Source: Anaerolineae bacterium
Lineage (GTDB): Bacteria > Chloroflexota > Anaerolineae > Aggregatilineales > Phototrophicaceae
Direction: 5' to 3'
Assembly: GCA_022826865.1 (NCBI GenBank)
Contig: JAJDUC010000089.1
Span: 1-64,000, forward strand
DNA length: 64,000 bases
The notes beneath the pieces are model-generated. The model was not told the origin of the DNA and searched no databases. It saw only the letters and a program-made list of their open reading frames with translations. Position numbers and translations under genes: made by a program. Below are positions 44,890-60,104 of the stretch, one piece after another (within the stretch, counting starts at the first letter, position 1; each line of letters begins with the position of its first letter).

Positions 44890-45825
44890 GTGGGAGCGTT
44901 TTCCTTGGGCCTGTTTCGCCGTGGACTTTCCAAGACGCGCCAGTCTTTCTTCGGGCGTATCGCGCAATTGCTCGGCAATACCGAGATTGACGACGATACC
45001 TGGGATGACATGGAAACCTTGTTGATCCAGGCCGATGTCGGCTTCGATACCACGGTGAAAGTCATCGACACGCTTCAGGCGCGCGTCAGCGCAGAGGGCA
45101 TGACCAAGGCCGATCAACTGCAAGGCGCGCTCAAGGAAGCCCTGGCTGACTTGCTGGAATTCCCGCCGGCGCTGGATATTTCCGGGCGCGAGCTTTCGAT
45201 CATTCTTGTGGTTGGCGTCAATGGATCGGGCAAGACAACTTCCATCGCCAAACTGGCGCACCGTTTGAAAAACCTGTCCCGCCGCAAGGTGATGATCGCG
45301 GCCGGCGATACCTTTCGCGCCGCCGCCATCGAGCAGCTGCAAACCTGGGGCGCGCGCATAGACGTCCCCGTCATCGCCAACAGACCGGGCTCGGACCCCG
45401 GCGCTGTTGTCTACGACGCCACAGTCGCCGCCAAAGCCCGCGGTTACGAGATCCTCATCATTGATACCGCCGGACGCCTGCAAAACAACTACAATCTCAT
45501 GCGCGAGTTGACCAAGATAAGCGAAGTTTCGGGCAAAGTCGTGCCCGGGGCGCCGCATGAAGTGCTGCTTGTGCTGGACGGCACCACCGGCCAAAACGCC
45601 ATCGAGCAAGCGAAGAAGTTCCAGGAAGCATCCGGCGTCAGCGGTGTGATCGTCAGCAAACTGGACAGCACAGCCAAGGGCGGCATGGTCTTCTCGGTCT
45701 TCAGCGACTTGCAGCTGCCGGTGCATTATCTTGGCTTGGGGGAACGCATCGAGGATCTCGTCCTTTTCACGCCGGAATTCTTCGTCGAAAGCCTCTTCAA
45801 CGACGAGGAAGACGAGACGGATTGA
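44890..45825 (+). CDS. ftsY: Signal recognition particle receptor FtsY
   Basis: This SRP-receptor GTPase docks ribosome-SRP complexes at the membrane. The 311 residues form a short N domain and a complete G domain: VVGVNGSGKTTSIAKLA, GDTFRAAAIEQL, IDTAGRLQNN and SKLDSTAKGG. The long acidic A domain of E. coli FtsY is absent, as in many bacteria. GTG at 44890 is taken as start; a TTG at 44905 is an alternative. It overlaps the next gene by four bases (TTGA). Confidence 0.95.
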   Translation: MGAFSLGLFRRGLSKTRQSFFGRIAQLLGNTEIDDDTWDDMETLLIQADVGFDTTVKVIDTLQARVSAEGMTKADQLQGALKEALADLLEFPPALDISGRELSIILVVGVNGSGKTTSIAKLAHRLKNLSRRKVMIAAGDTFRAAAIEQLQTWGARIDVPVIANRPGSDPGAVVYDATVAAKARGYEILIIDTAGRLQNNYNLMRELTKISEVSGKVVPGAPHEVLLVLDGTTGQNAIEQAKKFQEASGVSGVIVSKLDSTAKGGMVFSVFSDLQLPVHYLGLGERIEDLVLFTPEFFVESLFNDEEDETD

Positions 45826-46646
45826 ACGGCGCTGTGCAAATTACAAGCGCGCAAAATACAAAAGTCAAATTGATCAAACGCCTGCGCAGCAAACGCGGCC
45901 GCGAAGCGGAAAAGAGATTCCTTGTCGATTATCAACGTGATTTGCGGCGCGCGCTGGACTGCGGTTACAGCGTCGATTTTCTGTTGCATTGCGCTGAGTT
46001 TGGCAGCCGGCCGCTTCTGCCCAATACGGACATCTATGAGATCGCGCCGCAAATCATGAAGGACCTCAGTTATCGCGAAAACCCGGATAGCATCGTCGCC
46101 GTTTTGCACAGCAAGCCGCAACCTGGCCTGTCCGCGCTGGAGCTGGCGCGGGCCGCGCATGTCGTCGTCCTGGTGGACCTGCGTGTGCCTGGCAACATCG
46201 GCGCCTTGCTGCGCACAGCCGATGCCGCCGGGCTGGATGCGGTCATCCTGGTCGATACGGCGCTCGACCGCTATAATGCCAACATCATTCGCAGCAGTAC
46301 CGGCGCTTGTTTTTTGGACAATGTGTATAAGTTGAGCAGCGACGACGCAATCGCATTCCTGCAGTCGGGCGCCTTCCAAGTCTTCGCCGCGGACGCGCAA
46401 GGCGATGCCAGCATCTACGACCTGAGCATACAAGGAAAGACCGCGATCGTGCTCGGCGCGGAGGACCGCGGCCTGTCATCGAATTGGCGCCAAACAGCTG
46501 ATCGGCGCGTGAAAATACCGATGGCCGGCCGCCTTAGCGACTCGCTAAACGTATCAGCCTGTGGCGCGGTCTTCATGTATGAACTTTATCGGCAGCGCCA
46601 GGCAAAGCGAGTGATCGCGAATCAGAAAGGCGATGCCGGTATTTAG
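45822..46646 (+). CDS. SpoU/TrmH-family RNA 2-O-ribose methyltransferase
   Basis: This 274-residue SPOUT-fold protein has an N-terminal L30e-like substrate domain (ITSAQNTKVKLIKRLRSKRG) and the three SpoU motifs: VPGNIGALLRTADAAG, VLGAEDRGLS and IPMAGRLSDSLNVSACGA. It should methylate a ribose in rRNA (23S, by resemblance to the RlmB/TsnR group) or in tRNA. It starts at a TTG overlapping the ftsY stop; a GTG at 45834 is also possible. Confidence 0.9.
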   Translation: MNGAVQITSAQNTKVKLIKRLRSKRGREAEKRFLVDYQRDLRRALDCGYSVDFLLHCAEFGSRPLLPNTDIYEIAPQIMKDLSYRENPDSIVAVLHSKPQPGLSALELARAAHVVVLVDLRVPGNIGALLRTADAAGLDAVILVDTALDRYNANIIRSSTGACFLDNVYKLSSDDAIAFLQSGAFQVFAADAQGDASIYDLSIQGKTAIVLGAEDRGLSSNWRQTADRRVKIPMAGRLSDSLNVSACGAVFMYELYRQRQAKRVIANQKGDAGI

Positions 46647-46658
46647 CCGGTGGCTGTC

Positions 46659-47744
46659 ATGGACAATGTCATCGCGGAACTCAAAGTCTTCAAGGGCCAG
46701 ATCGACCAATTGATGCGGGGCATCGACATTGCCGGCAAGTCCGCCCAAATCACTGAGCTGGAAGCGGCGGCCAACAGCAGCGAATTCTGGAATGACCCTG
46801 ACGCCGCCAAATTGACCATGCAGAAATTGGCGAGATTGAAGGGCCAGGTCGAAGAATGGCAAACGCTGGCCGATCGCATCAGCGACGCCATCGAACTCGC
46901 CGAAATCGCGGACGGTGATATGGGCGCGGAAATGGAAGCGGAGGCCGAAGCGCTGCGCAAGATCGTTGAGGCGATGTCCTTTCAAGCCATGCTCTCGGGC
47001 GATTATGACCGCGAAGACGCTATCTTCGCCATCCATGCCGGCGCCGGCGGCGTGGATGCGCAGGATTGGGCCGAAATGCTCGAGCGCATGTACCTGCGCT
47101 GGATGGAACAGAAGGGCTACAAAGCCGAAATCCTCGACCGCAGCAACGGCGATGAAGCCGGCATCAAAAGCGTAACCGTCAGCGTCAAGGGCGATTATGC
47201 CTTCGGTTACCTGCAAAGCGAAGAAGGCGTGCACCGCCTCGTCCGTCTCAGCCCTTTCGACAGCGCCAACCGCCGGCATACCTCGTTCGCCAAAGTCGAA
47301 TTATGGCCGGATATCGCAACCGATATCGAGATTGCCGTGGACGACAAAGACATCCGCATCGACACCTACCGCGCCAGCGGCGCCGGCGGCCAGCATGTGC
47401 AGAAGAATGATACTGCCGTGCGCATCACGCATCTGCCCACCGGCCTGGTGGTGCAATGCCAGAACCAGCGCAGCCAGGCGCAGAACCGCGAACGCGCCAT
47501 GCAGATCCTCAAGGCGCGCCTCTTCGAGATGGAACGGGCGAGGCAGGAAGCGGAAATGGCCGAGCTCAAGGGCGAGAATGTCGCCGCCGGCTGGGGCAAT
47601 CAGATCCGCTCTTACGTTTTGCACCCCTATCAGATGGTCAAAGATCATCGCACGAGCATCGAAATCGGCAACACATCAGCCGTGCTCGACGGGTGCCTCA
47701 ACGATTTCATTGAAGCCTGGCTGCGGCAAAAGGTCAGCGCGTAG
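46659..47744 (+). CDS. prfB: Peptide chain release factor 2
   Basis: RF2 ends translation at UGA and UAA. The 361-residue protein has the recognition motif SPF in VRLSPFDSANRRHTSFA and the GGQ peptidyl-hydrolysis loop in ASGAGGQHVQKND. The reading frame is continuous from the N-terminal helices, so the programmed +1 frameshift of many prfB genes is not seen. The ATG at 46659 lacks a clear ribosome-binding site; a GTG nine bases earlier is the alternative. Confidence 0.96.
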   Translation: MDNVIAELKVFKGQIDQLMRGIDIAGKSAQITELEAAANSSEFWNDPDAAKLTMQKLARLKGQVEEWQTLADRISDAIELAEIADGDMGAEMEAEAEALRKIVEAMSFQAMLSGDYDREDAIFAIHAGAGGVDAQDWAEMLERMYLRWMEQKGYKAEILDRSNGDEAGIKSVTVSVKGDYAFGYLQSEEGVHRLVRLSPFDSANRRHTSFAKVELWPDIATDIEIAVDDKDIRIDTYRASGAGGQHVQKNDTAVRITHLPTGLVVQCQNQRSQAQNRERAMQILKARLFEMERARQEAEMAELKGENVAAGWGNQIRSYVLHPYQMVKDHRTSIEIGNTSAVLDGCLNDFIEAWLRQKVSA

Positions 47745-47800
47745 CCATCGGCGCGGCCTCAGTTAAAGCGGGTGATTTCGACGGAATATGCCCCAAGCTG

Positions 47801-47829
47801 CGGACAACTGCGCCAGAATATGCTAATCT
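47801..47829 (+). promoter_or_regulatory. Possible promoter of the relA/spoT gene
   Basis: CGGACA (47801-47806) and an extended -10 TGCTAATCT (TAATCT at 47824-47829) have a 17-base spacer in the 118-base gap after prfB. Confidence 0.35.
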
Positions 47830-47862
47830 AGATTCAAGCTACTCTTGGCAGGCGCCTTTGCC

Positions 47863-50079
47863 ATGTTGATTTCAACAAACGTTTATCCCCGCGATTTGGA
47901 ATCTCTGCTGAACGCCCTGCCTGAGATCAAGCCGAACGAGATTGATCTCATCGCCGCCGCCTACCAGCGCGCCGACAGCGCCCATAGCGGCCAGCAACGT
48001 AAATCGGGCGAACCTTACCTCACGCACTGCGTCGCCGTCGCCGGCATCCTCGCCGAGATGAAACTGGATTCCGAGACGATCGCCGCCGGGCTCCTGCATG
48101 ATGTCGCCGAAGACAGCGATGTGAGCGTCGATGCCTTGCGCGCGGAATTCGGCACGACGATCGCCAAACTCGTCGACGGCGTCACCAAACTGAAGAACCT
48201 GCCGCTGAAGAATGTCTCGCCGCTCGGCGACAGCCGCCGCTCCAGCGCTGTCAACCGCGAGATGGAATACATCCGCAAGATGCTGTTGACGATGGGCGAT
48301 GACGTGCGCGTCGTTCTGGTCAAACTCGCCGACCGCCTGCATAACATGCGCACGCTGGGCTACATGCCGCGCAACAAACAGCAGGCCGTCGCCCGGGAAA
48401 CCATGGACATATTCGCCCCGCTCGCCAACCGCCTCGGCATCTGGCAGATGAAATGGGAACTGGAGGATCTCAGCTTCCGATATCTCAACCCCGATGCCTA
48501 CCGTTCAATCGCCAAAGCGCTGGATGAACGGCGGGATGAGCGCGAGCGCTACATTGGCGGCATCAAAGATCGGCTGACGCGGGAATTAAGAAAAGCCAAT
48601 ATCAACCGGGTCACCATCAGCGCCCGCCCAAAACATATCTACAGCATCTACAACAAGATGTCCAAGAAAGACTTGCCGCTGGAGCAAATCTACGACATAC
48701 GCGGCATGCGCGTACTCGTCGATTCCCTGGAGCAATGTTACCTGGCGCTCGGCATCGCGCACAATCTCTGGCGGCCCATCCCGGGCGAATTCGACGATTA
48801 TATCGCCAATCCCAAAGACAACTTCTATCGCAGCCTGCACACGGCTGTGCACGACGACGCTGGCAAGACGGTCGAGGTGCAGATTCGCACCTGGGAAATG
48901 CACGAGGACGCCGAATACGGTATCGCCGCCCATTGGCGCTATAAAGAGGGCGGCAACGGGCATGATCAGGCCTTCGAACAACGGCTCGCCTACCTGCGCC
49001 GCCTTATGGAATTTGGGCCGGAGGTCAACGACGCCTCGCAATTTGTCGATACGGTGAAGTCCGAGGTATTCCAGGACCGGGTCTACAGCGTCACGCCCAA
49101 TGGCGATATCATCGACTTGCCGGCCGGCGCCACGCCCATTGATTTCGCTTATCACATTCACACCGACATCGGCAATCGCTGCCGCGGCGCCAAGGTCAAC
49201 GGCCGCCTCGTTCCCCTGAACTACAAACTCAATATGGGCGACCAGGTCGTAATCTTGACCGCCAAGCGCGGCGGACCCAGCATGGATTGGCTTAATCCCG
49301 ACCTTGAATATGCCATTACCAGCCGCGCCCGCACCAAGATTCGTCACTGGCTGCGCAAGCAGAACCGCGATAACCATATCGCCATGGGCCGCGAAGTGCT
49401 TGAGCGCGAACTGAAGCGCCTTGGCGTACTGGAAAAGGTCACATTTGAGTCGGTCGCGCGCCTGCTCAATTACGACAAACTTGAAGATTTCCAAGCGGCC
49501 ATCGGCGCCGGCGATGTCACCGGTTCCCAGATAACCAACCGCGTCCTGGAAGATGAACGGCGCAAATCCGCCGAGAGCCTGAGCGACGATGAGCTGCTGA
49601 AGCCGCGGACAAAGCGGACGGGAGGGAGCGTCGCCAAGGGTGTCAGCATCATGGGCGCCGGCGGCTTGCTGGTTAATCTGGCTCGTTGCTGCGGGCCCAT
49701 GCCCGGCGACGATATTATCGGATACATCACCCGGGGACGGGGCGTTACCGTGCATCGCGGCGATTGCCCCAATATCCTCGCTATGCGTGAGAACGAGCGC
49801 CTGATCGATGTCGCCTGGGGCACAGAAGAAGAAGAACATCGCTACGTCGTGCCGGTCGAGGTCGTCGCTTATGACCGTGAAGGCCTGTTGGGCGATATCA
49901 GCACCATTATCGCGGAACAGCGCGTCAACATCGCCTCAGTTGACGTTTACACCCGCAATCAGATCGCCACCCTCAATCTGCAACTCGAGATCGCCAGCAA
50001 CAAACAGCTGACCCGCATTCTTTCGAAAATCGATCTGGTGCCCAATGTAGTTGAGGCGCGTCGCCGCAATACGAGCTGA
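47863..50079 (+). CDS. Bifunctional (p)ppGpp synthetase/hydrolase (RelA/SpoT)
   Basis: The 738-residue stringent-response enzyme carries an HD hydrolase domain with AAGLLHDVAED (H79-D80, E83-D84), so hydrolysis should be active. The synthetase domain follows (RPKHIYSIYNKMSKK, IYDIRGMRVLVD, VEVQIRTWEMHEDAEYGIAA). Then come TGS (VYSVTPNGDIIDLPAGATP), a zinc-finger-type region (LARCCGPMPGDDIIGYI) and a C-terminal ACT domain. All domains are present, so this is probably the long Rel of the cell. The ATG at 47863 is preferred over a TTG at 47845. Confidence 0.96.
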   Translation: MLISTNVYPRDLESLLNALPEIKPNEIDLIAAAYQRADSAHSGQQRKSGEPYLTHCVAVAGILAEMKLDSETIAAGLLHDVAEDSDVSVDALRAEFGTTIAKLVDGVTKLKNLPLKNVSPLGDSRRSSAVNREMEYIRKMLLTMGDDVRVVLVKLADRLHNMRTLGYMPRNKQQAVARETMDIFAPLANRLGIWQMKWELEDLSFRYLNPDAYRSIAKALDERRDERERYIGGIKDRLTRELRKANINRVTISARPKHIYSIYNKMSKKDLPLEQIYDIRGMRVLVDSLEQCYLALGIAHNLWRPIPGEFDDYIANPKDNFYRSLHTAVHDDAGKTVEVQIRTWEMHEDAEYGIAAHWRYKEGGNGHDQAFEQRLAYLRRLMEFGPEVNDASQFVDTVKSEVFQDRVYSVTPNGDIIDLPAGATPIDFAYHIHTDIGNRCRGAKVNGRLVPLNYKLNMGDQVVILTAKRGGPSMDWLNPDLEYAITSRARTKIRHWLRKQNRDNHIAMGREVLERELKRLGVLEKVTFESVARLLNYDKLEDFQAAIGAGDVTGSQITNRVLEDERRKSAESLSDDELLKPRTKRTGGSVAKGVSIMGAGGLLVNLARCCGPMPGDDIIGYITRGRGVTVHRGDCPNILAMRENERLIDVAWGTEEEEHRYVVPVEVVAYDREGLLGDISTIIAEQRVNIASVDVYTRNQIATLNLQLEIASNKQLTRILSKIDLVPNVVEARRRNTS

Positions 50080-50093
50080 GACCGCGCCCGGCA

Positions 50094-51182
50094 ATGCGCA
50101 TCGCCCTGCTTGAATCCTATTACGGCGGCAGCCACAAGACCTGGGCGGACAGCTATCGCAAATTCTCGCAGCATGACATCGAGTTAATCGCGCTGCCGGC
50201 GCAATTCTGGAAGTGGCGTATGCAAGGCGGCGCCATCACCCTCGCACGATTGCTGGGTTCAAAGCCCGATCTCATTCTGGCTTCAAGCATGATCGACCTG
50301 AGCATATTTCGCGCCTTGACCCAAAGGCGGCTGGGCGATGTGCCGATTGCGCTTTATTTCCACGAGAATCAGCTCTCCTACCCGCAGAACCGGCGCCAGG
50401 CGCATGGTTGGCGCTACGGCTTCATCAACTACGTCAGCGCGCTCAGCGCCGATGCCGTCTATTTCAATAGCGAATTTCATCGGCGTGACTTTATGCGGCA
50501 ATTGCCGCGCCTTCTCAAACACTTTGCCGACTTCAATGAATTGGAGACCATCGACGCGATCCGCGCCAAATCGCAGGTACTGCCATTGGGTTTGGATCTG
50601 CGCCGCTTCGCCGCCCATCGCGTCGCCAAAGCCGATGACGGCCCTCCCATCATTCTTTGGAATCACCGCTGGGAAGAAGACAAGGATCCGGATACCTTCA
50701 TCCACAGCATGATCAGGCTCGCCAGCGACGGCTGCGACTTCAAGTTGGCGATCAGCGGCGAACGCTTCGGTGAAATGCCGGCGGCCTTTCAAACCGCGAA
50801 GACGCTCCTCGGCGACAAGATCCTGCAACTCGGTTATGTCGAGTCATTCGCCGATTACGCGCGGCTGCTCTGGTCTTCACATTATGTCGTCAGCACCGCC
50901 CGCCAGGAGTTTTTCGGAAGCGCAATCTGCGAGGCGATCTTTTGCGGCTGCATGCCGATCTTGCCCGATCGCCTGAATTATCCCTACTTGCTCACAGATG
51001 ATCTCAAGCGCGCCTGCCTTTACCAGCGGGATCGACTGACAGCCCAACTGCGCTATCATCTTGACGGCGATCTCGGCCTGGATACGACCGCTCTGCGGCA
51101 GAAAATCGCCCAATTTGACTGGCGGATCATTGCGCCGCGATATGATGCGGAGTTGCTGGAGCTTGTTATTCGTCACCGCTGA
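50094..51182 (+). CDS. GT4-like glycosyltransferase, tRNA-queuosine mannosyltransferase family
   Basis: This 362-residue protein has the N-terminal signature of the DUF3524/GTDC1 group: [44 protein letters not shown] and [18 protein letters not shown]-terminal half follows with [16 protein letters not shown] and [16 protein letters not shown]. Animal GTDC1 (QTMAN) mannosylates queuosine in tRNA-Asp; a similar role here is inference from family resemblance. It starts 14 bases after relA/spoT and overlaps the convergent gyrA end by 17 bases. Confidence 0.8.
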   Translation: MRIALLESYYGGSHKTWADSYRKFSQHDIELIALPAQFWKWRMQGGAITLARLLGSKPDLILASSMIDLSIFRALTQRRLGDVPIALYFHENQLSYPQNRRQAHGWRYGFINYVSALSADAVYFNSEFHRRDFMRQLPRLLKHFADFNELETIDAIRAKSQVLPLGLDLRRFAAHRVAKADDGPPIILWNHRWEEDKDPDTFIHSMIRLASDGCDFKLAISGERFGEMPAAFQTAKTLLGDKILQLGYVESFADYARLLWSSHYVVSTARQEFFGSAICEAIFCGCMPILPDRLNYPYLLTDDLKRACLYQRDRLTAQLRYHLDGDLGLDTTALRQKIAQFDWRIIAPRYDAELLELVIRHR

Positions 51183-53742
51183 CGTTCGGATCAGCCCCAT
51201 TCGAACCGGACTTGTCATCCGGCTCGTCGTCCAAGGCGTCGGCCCGATCCAATAGCCGTTCGATCTCTTCCAGGTCCAGCTCTTCTTCCGCTTCAACTTC
51301 CTCAGCTTCTGGCATGTCAATGCGTGGGCGGTATTCAACGACAGCGACCACCTCTTCTTTCTCACGCAGGGCGATTACGGGCTCGATGCCTCGCGGTCCA
51401 AGCTGAACCGTCTCTGCCAGGCTAAGCGTCATATACTTCGCTTTGCCCCTGTTCGTGAGTAACAAGAATGTATCGGTCAACTTTCCTGTGGCAATCGCCG
51501 CCACCTTGCTTTCTATGTGATCCCGGTTGCGCAGGCGCTTGCCTTTGCCCCCGCGTCCCTGAGAACGCATCTTGAGTAGTTGCGCAGTGTTGGCGAATCC
51601 GCGCCGGCTTACGTACCAAAAGTGCGTCGCCTTTGGGCTGACAAAACATGCGGCAACGACAGAGTCATTGCTGATTTCGATTCCCCGCACCCCGCCGGAT
51701 GTCATGCCGGTAGGACGGATGTCATCCTCATTGAAGCGAATGGCGTAACCCCGCGCCGTCGTCAGGACCAGATCGCCTCCGCCGCGACTGTAAAGCGCAT
51801 CGACAAGCCGGTCGCCCTTGGCGAGCTTCATTACGCTGAACGCATGCGACATTACGCCGGGAAGTTCGTCAAGGCGCATGCGCTTGACCTGCCCCTGCGC
51901 GCTGATAAAACAGAGGAAGCCCTCGTCAAGGCGCTGCGGCAAACACAAGAAGGAGACGATCTTTTGTCGCGCCGCCAGCGAGGTCAACTCGGTAAAATGC
52001 TGGCCGTCTACGGGCTGCTCCGCGCGCGGAATCTGCTGCACGGGCAAGGTGGCGCAATTGCCGTCCGCGGCAAAGAGGTACAAGATCTGCGCCGTTGTGC
52101 TGTGCTGCAGGAGTCGCGGTGGCGCCTTTGTCGCTGTTGTGATCTTTGGCGGCTCATCGGTCGGCGTCCGCGCCAACTGGCCGCGCGCGCTCAACATGAC
52201 CACCGTGTTCTCTTCCGGCACCAGAAAATCGGATTGACTAAAGCCAATCGCTTCCCCATCAGCGATGATGCTGCGGCGGGGATCGCCAAATTCCTGCTTC
52301 ATATTCGCGAGTTCTTCGGCGATAAGCCGACGCTGCTTTTGCGGGCTCGCGAGCAGATCCTCCAGGAGCTTGATCTGCTTGAGTTTATCTTTGTATTCCT
52401 GCCGGATCCGGCGGATTTCCAACGACGCCAGCCGACGCAGCGGCATTGCAAGTATCGCCTCGGCCTGAATTTCCGTGACTTTGAAATTCTTCATCAGGTT
52501 GCGGCGCGCGGTCTCGCTATTGCGTGATTTTCGAATGGTCTGTATCACGGCGTCCAACTGGTCGAGCGCAACAAGCAGGCCTTCCAGCACATGCGCCCGC
52601 TCGCGCGCCCGTGTCAAATCAAATTGACTGCGCCTCTGAACCACTTCAAATCGGTGATCCAGATAGACGCGCAGCGCTTGTTTCAGCGAGAGCAAACGCG
52701 GTTGACCATCGACAAGCGCCAGCATGATAATGCCGAAGGTACTCTGCAGCGGCGTCAACTTGAACAATTGCACCAGGACATCAGTCACATTCGCGCTGCG
52801 CTGCAGCTCAATCACCAGCCGCACCGCATTCTGTCGATCCGACTCATCGCGCAGATCCGCCAGACCCTCGAGCTTGCCGCCGCTGACCAAGCTGGCGATG
52901 CGTTCAATCAAGGCCGTTTTATTGGTTTGGTAAGGCAGCTCGCTGACGATTATGCGGGATTTTCCACGGCCCATATCCTCGATGTGTACTTTTGCTCGCA
53001 GCGTGACCTTGCCGCGACCGGTCGCCAGCGCCGTCCGCAGCATATCTTCATCGCCGCGCATCTTGTAGATGACGCCGCCGGTCGGGAAGTCGGGTCCTTT
53101 GACAAAGCGCATGAGTTCATCGACATCAAGCGCTTCCAGGCGCTCCCATTGCTCCAACATGTAAACAAGGGCGTCGCAAATCTCGCCCAGGTTATGGGGC
53201 GGGATATTGGTCGACATGCCAACGGCAATGCCGGAAGCGCCGTTGATCAAAAGGTTGGGCAGCGATGACGGCAAGACGGAGGGCTCGTCCAAGCTGCCGT
53301 CGAAATTCTCGACGAAGTCGACCGTCTCCTTATTGATATCAACCAGCAGTTCGCCGCCGATGGCCGCCATTCGCGCTTCGGTGTATCGCATCGCCGCCGC
53401 GCCATCGCCGTCGATGCTGCCGAAATTGCCTTGCCCGTCGATTAGCATGTAGCGCATCGAGAAATCCTGCGCCATGCGCACCATCGTGTCATAAACGGCG
53501 GCGTCTCCATGCGGATGATATTTGCCCATAACCTCGCCTACGATGCGCGCGCTCTTCTTATGACTGCCAGCCGCGCCGACGCCCATATCGTGCATTGCGT
53601 ACAAAATACGGCGATGCACCGGTTTCAGGCCGTCGCGCGCGTCGGGAAGCGCCCGCGACACGATAACGCTCATCGCGTAGCTGAGGTAGGCTTCTCGCAT
53701 TTCGCTTTCGATGTTGATTTGATGAATCGACCGATCAGTCAT
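51166..53742 (-). CDS. gyrA: DNA gyrase subunit A
   Basis: This 858-residue breakage-reunion subunit has catalytic Tyr120 in [10 protein letters not shown]. The quinolone region reads [15 protein letters not shown], with Ala81 at the E. coli Ser83 position and Asp85 at Asp87. The C-terminal beta-pinwheel carries [11 protein letters not shown], close to the GyrA box QRRGGKG and favouring gyrase over topoisomerase IV. The tail is strongly acidic. gyrB is not in the window. A TTGACA-N18-TACAAT promoter lies about 160 bases upstream, giving a long leader. Confidence 0.94.
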   Translation of the reverse strand: MTDRSIHQINIESEMREAYLSYAMSVIVSRALPDARDGLKPVHRRILYAMHDMGVGAAGSHKKSARIVGEVMGKYHPHGDAAVYDTMVRMAQDFSMRYMLIDGQGNFGSIDGDGAAAMRYTEARMAAIGGELLVDINKETVDFVENFDGSLDEPSVLPSSLPNLLINGASGIAVGMSTNIPPHNLGEICDALVYMLEQWERLEALDVDELMRFVKGPDFPTGGVIYKMRGDEDMLRTALATGRGKVTLRAKVHIEDMGRGKSRIIVSELPYQTNKTALIERIASLVSGGKLEGLADLRDESDRQNAVRLVIELQRSANVTDVLVQLFKLTPLQSTFGIIMLALVDGQPRLLSLKQALRVYLDHRFEVVQRRSQFDLTRARERAHVLEGLLVALDQLDAVIQTIRKSRNSETARRNLMKNFKVTEIQAEAILAMPLRRLASLEIRRIRQEYKDKLKQIKLLEDLLASPQKQRRLIAEELANMKQEFGDPRRSIIADGEAIGFSQSDFLVPEENTVVMLSARGQLARTPTDEPPKITTATKAPPRLLQHSTTAQILYLFAADGNCATLPVQQIPRAEQPVDGQHFTELTSLAARQKIVSFLCLPQRLDEGFLCFISAQGQVKRMRLDELPGVMSHAFSVMKLAKGDRLVDALYSRGGGDLVLTTARGYAIRFNEDDIRPTGMTSGGVRGIEISNDSVVAACFVSPKATHFWYVSRRGFANTAQLLKMRSQGRGGKGKRLRNRDHIESKVAAIATGKLTDTFLLLTNRGKAKYMTLSLAETVQLGPRGIEPVIALREKEEVVAVVEYRPRIDMPEAEEVEAEEELDLEEIERLLDRADALDDEPDDKSGSNGADPNVSGDE

Positions 53743-53903
53743 CGGCTGTCCTCGGAGGCTGTTGCTGTTGGCTTTGGCTGTTCGGGGTCGGCGGCTTGCC
53801 GATACAGATTCCGCTTTTCCTGTACCCGCGCTTTACCCGGGCGCAAATGTATGCGTATCGTTTGGCGCGCGCATCGCATTGGCCAAGCGGACTTCAATTT
53901 CCC

Positions 53904-53933
53904 ATTGTAGAATGTGCTTTACGGGAGTGTCAA
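53904..53933 (-). promoter_or_regulatory. Promoter of gyrA with long leader
   Basis: Minus-strand TTGACA (53933-53928) and TACAAT (53909-53904) are spaced by 18 bases. The expected start near 53897 leaves a leader of about 155 nt before the gyrA ATG. Confidence 0.7.
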
Positions 53934-54026
53934 ACGATTTGGCGCCTTCTGTCGCAACATATCGATACAGTGTCCACAGACGCAAAGAAAACAGAATTGG
54001 CGCCAGTCCCGATAGATCCCCATACG

Positions 54027-55415
54027 ATGCCACTCAAGTTGACAAGATTCCCCGGCCGCAAGCTCCAGCGCGCACTGGCGCTGGCTTGTCTTGCAGTTTG
54101 CCTCGCGGGTTGTGCCGCGAATTCGATTCCCGAAATCGCGCCGGAAGTGGCGATCCAGGCTGAGATTAGCGATTCTCCCGTCGCGGATGCAACCGCCGAT
54201 GACGAACGCAGTTTCGGGCCCGTCGTCGGTCCAGAATATACGCAGCCGGCGACGAGCACAGCGCTCCCAACTGTGCCGCCGACGGCGACGCCCCCGCCAC
54301 CGACCCGGCCGCCGACCCGGCCCGGCAGCGCTTATACCACGCCGCTGCCGGTCGAAAATACGCTGCTTGATCCCGCCCAAATGGGTATTCAAGCGCATTA
54401 CAATTACACCGTCGAAGATTGGGAGCGGACGCTGCATCGCGTCAATCAAGTGCGCGTGGGCTGGATTAAGCTGCAAGCCGCCTGGGAATGGCTGCAACCG
54501 GATCGCGCCGATCAATTCGACCAGAACTTCCGCCTCTTTCAGTTGCATGTGCAGAAGGCCGACCAATGGGGCTACCAGGTGATGATCAGTATCGCCAAGG
54601 CGCCCGACTGGGCCCGGCATGCCAATCGGAGCGAAGACGGGCCTCCGGATGACCTCAACCAGCTTGCCGCCTTCATCCGTATGCTTTTGGAAAAGCTCGG
54701 TCCCCAAATTGATGCCATTGAGATTTGGAACGAACCCAACCTGCGCCGCGAATGGACCGGCAGCCGTCCCTTGGGCGGCGCCAATTATATGGAGCTGTTC
54801 CGGGTCGCCTACGACAGCATACGCGCCTACTCGCCTCATATCAGCGTTGTCACAGCCGGGCTCGCGCCGACCGGCAACCACAGCGGCGTCTCCGTGGATG
54901 ACCGCGCTTTCCTCCGGCAGATGTATCAAGCGGGCCTGGCGCGCTTCAATGACGTGAAGATCGGCGTGCATCCCTACAGTTGGGGCAATCCACCGGATTT
55001 CCTCTGCTGCGACAATGTCGACGGCCAAGGCTGGGACGATCAGCCACAGTTCTTTTTTCAGCAGACGATCCGCGACTACGCCGACATCATCGCCGCTTAT
55101 GGCCACAACGCGCAAATGTGGGTGACGGAGTTTGGCTGGGCGACCTGGGAGGATTACCCGAACGAGGCGCCGGAAGCCTGGATGGCTTACAACTCCGCGC
55201 TCGACCAGCGGGACTATACGCTGCGCGCCTTTCAAATCGGGCAATCGCGCGCCGATGTCGGCGTTATGATCTTGTGGAACTTGAGTTACGCGGCCGAGCT
55301 AACAATCGGTCAGCGCAGCGAACTGGCGGCCTACAGCCTGCTCTATCCGCAATTCAATGGGTCGGATCAAAAGCGCGAGCGTCCGCTCTACCACGCGCTG
55401 TCCCGGCGTCCCTAA
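54027..55415 (+). CDS. Lipoprotein with clan-A glycoside hydrolase fold
   Basis: The 462-residue protein begins with a signal peptide and lipobox (CLAVCLAGC, lipid on Cys29). A Pro/Thr-rich linker follows (PTVPPTATPPPPTRPPTRP, about 80-100), then a TIM-barrel glycosidase domain. Acid/base Glu236 is in AIEIWNEPNL and the likely nucleophile Glu368 in QMWVTEFGW, as in GH5/GH39-type enzymes. It should act on a polysaccharide or glycoside outside the membrane; the substrate is unknown. The ATG at 54027 gives the signal peptide directly; an upstream extension to 53796 is unlikely. Confidence 0.85.
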   Translation: MPLKLTRFPGRKLQRALALACLAVCLAGCAANSIPEIAPEVAIQAEISDSPVADATADDERSFGPVVGPEYTQPATSTALPTVPPTATPPPPTRPPTRPGSAYTTPLPVENTLLDPAQMGIQAHYNYTVEDWERTLHRVNQVRVGWIKLQAAWEWLQPDRADQFDQNFRLFQLHVQKADQWGYQVMISIAKAPDWARHANRSEDGPPDDLNQLAAFIRMLLEKLGPQIDAIEIWNEPNLRREWTGSRPLGGANYMELFRVAYDSIRAYSPHISVVTAGLAPTGNHSGVSVDDRAFLRQMYQAGLARFNDVKIGVHPYSWGNPPDFLCCDNVDGQGWDDQPQFFFQQTIRDYADIIAAYGHNAQMWVTEFGWATWEDYPNEAPEAWMAYNSALDQRDYTLRAFQIGQSRADVGVMILWNLSYAAELTIGQRSELAAYSLLYPQFNGSDQKRERPLYHALSRRP

Positions 55416-55430
55416 GGGAGTCGCCCAAAG

Positions 55431-55461
55431 AAAAACGCGGGCACCTGCCGGCAGCCCGCGT
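55431..55461 (-). terminator. Rho-independent terminator of rpoC
   Basis: A perfect 8-bp stem ACGCGGGC/GCCCGCGT (55435-55442 with 55454-55461) is followed on the minus strand by a T tract. It sits 24 bases past the rpoC stop, between convergent genes. Confidence 0.85.
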
Positions 55462-55484
55462 CGCAATGCTCGTTCTCAGCAAAC

Positions 55485-60104
<4,620 letters not shown>

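Noticed and set aside
46659..46760. Programmed frameshift in prfB
   Set aside because: The N-terminal helices and the GGQ domain are in one uninterrupted frame and no in-frame UGA near codon 25 is present.
48586..49839. A 417-codon minus-strand frame
   Set aside because: It is antisense to the relA/spoT gene, whose domains are all intact.
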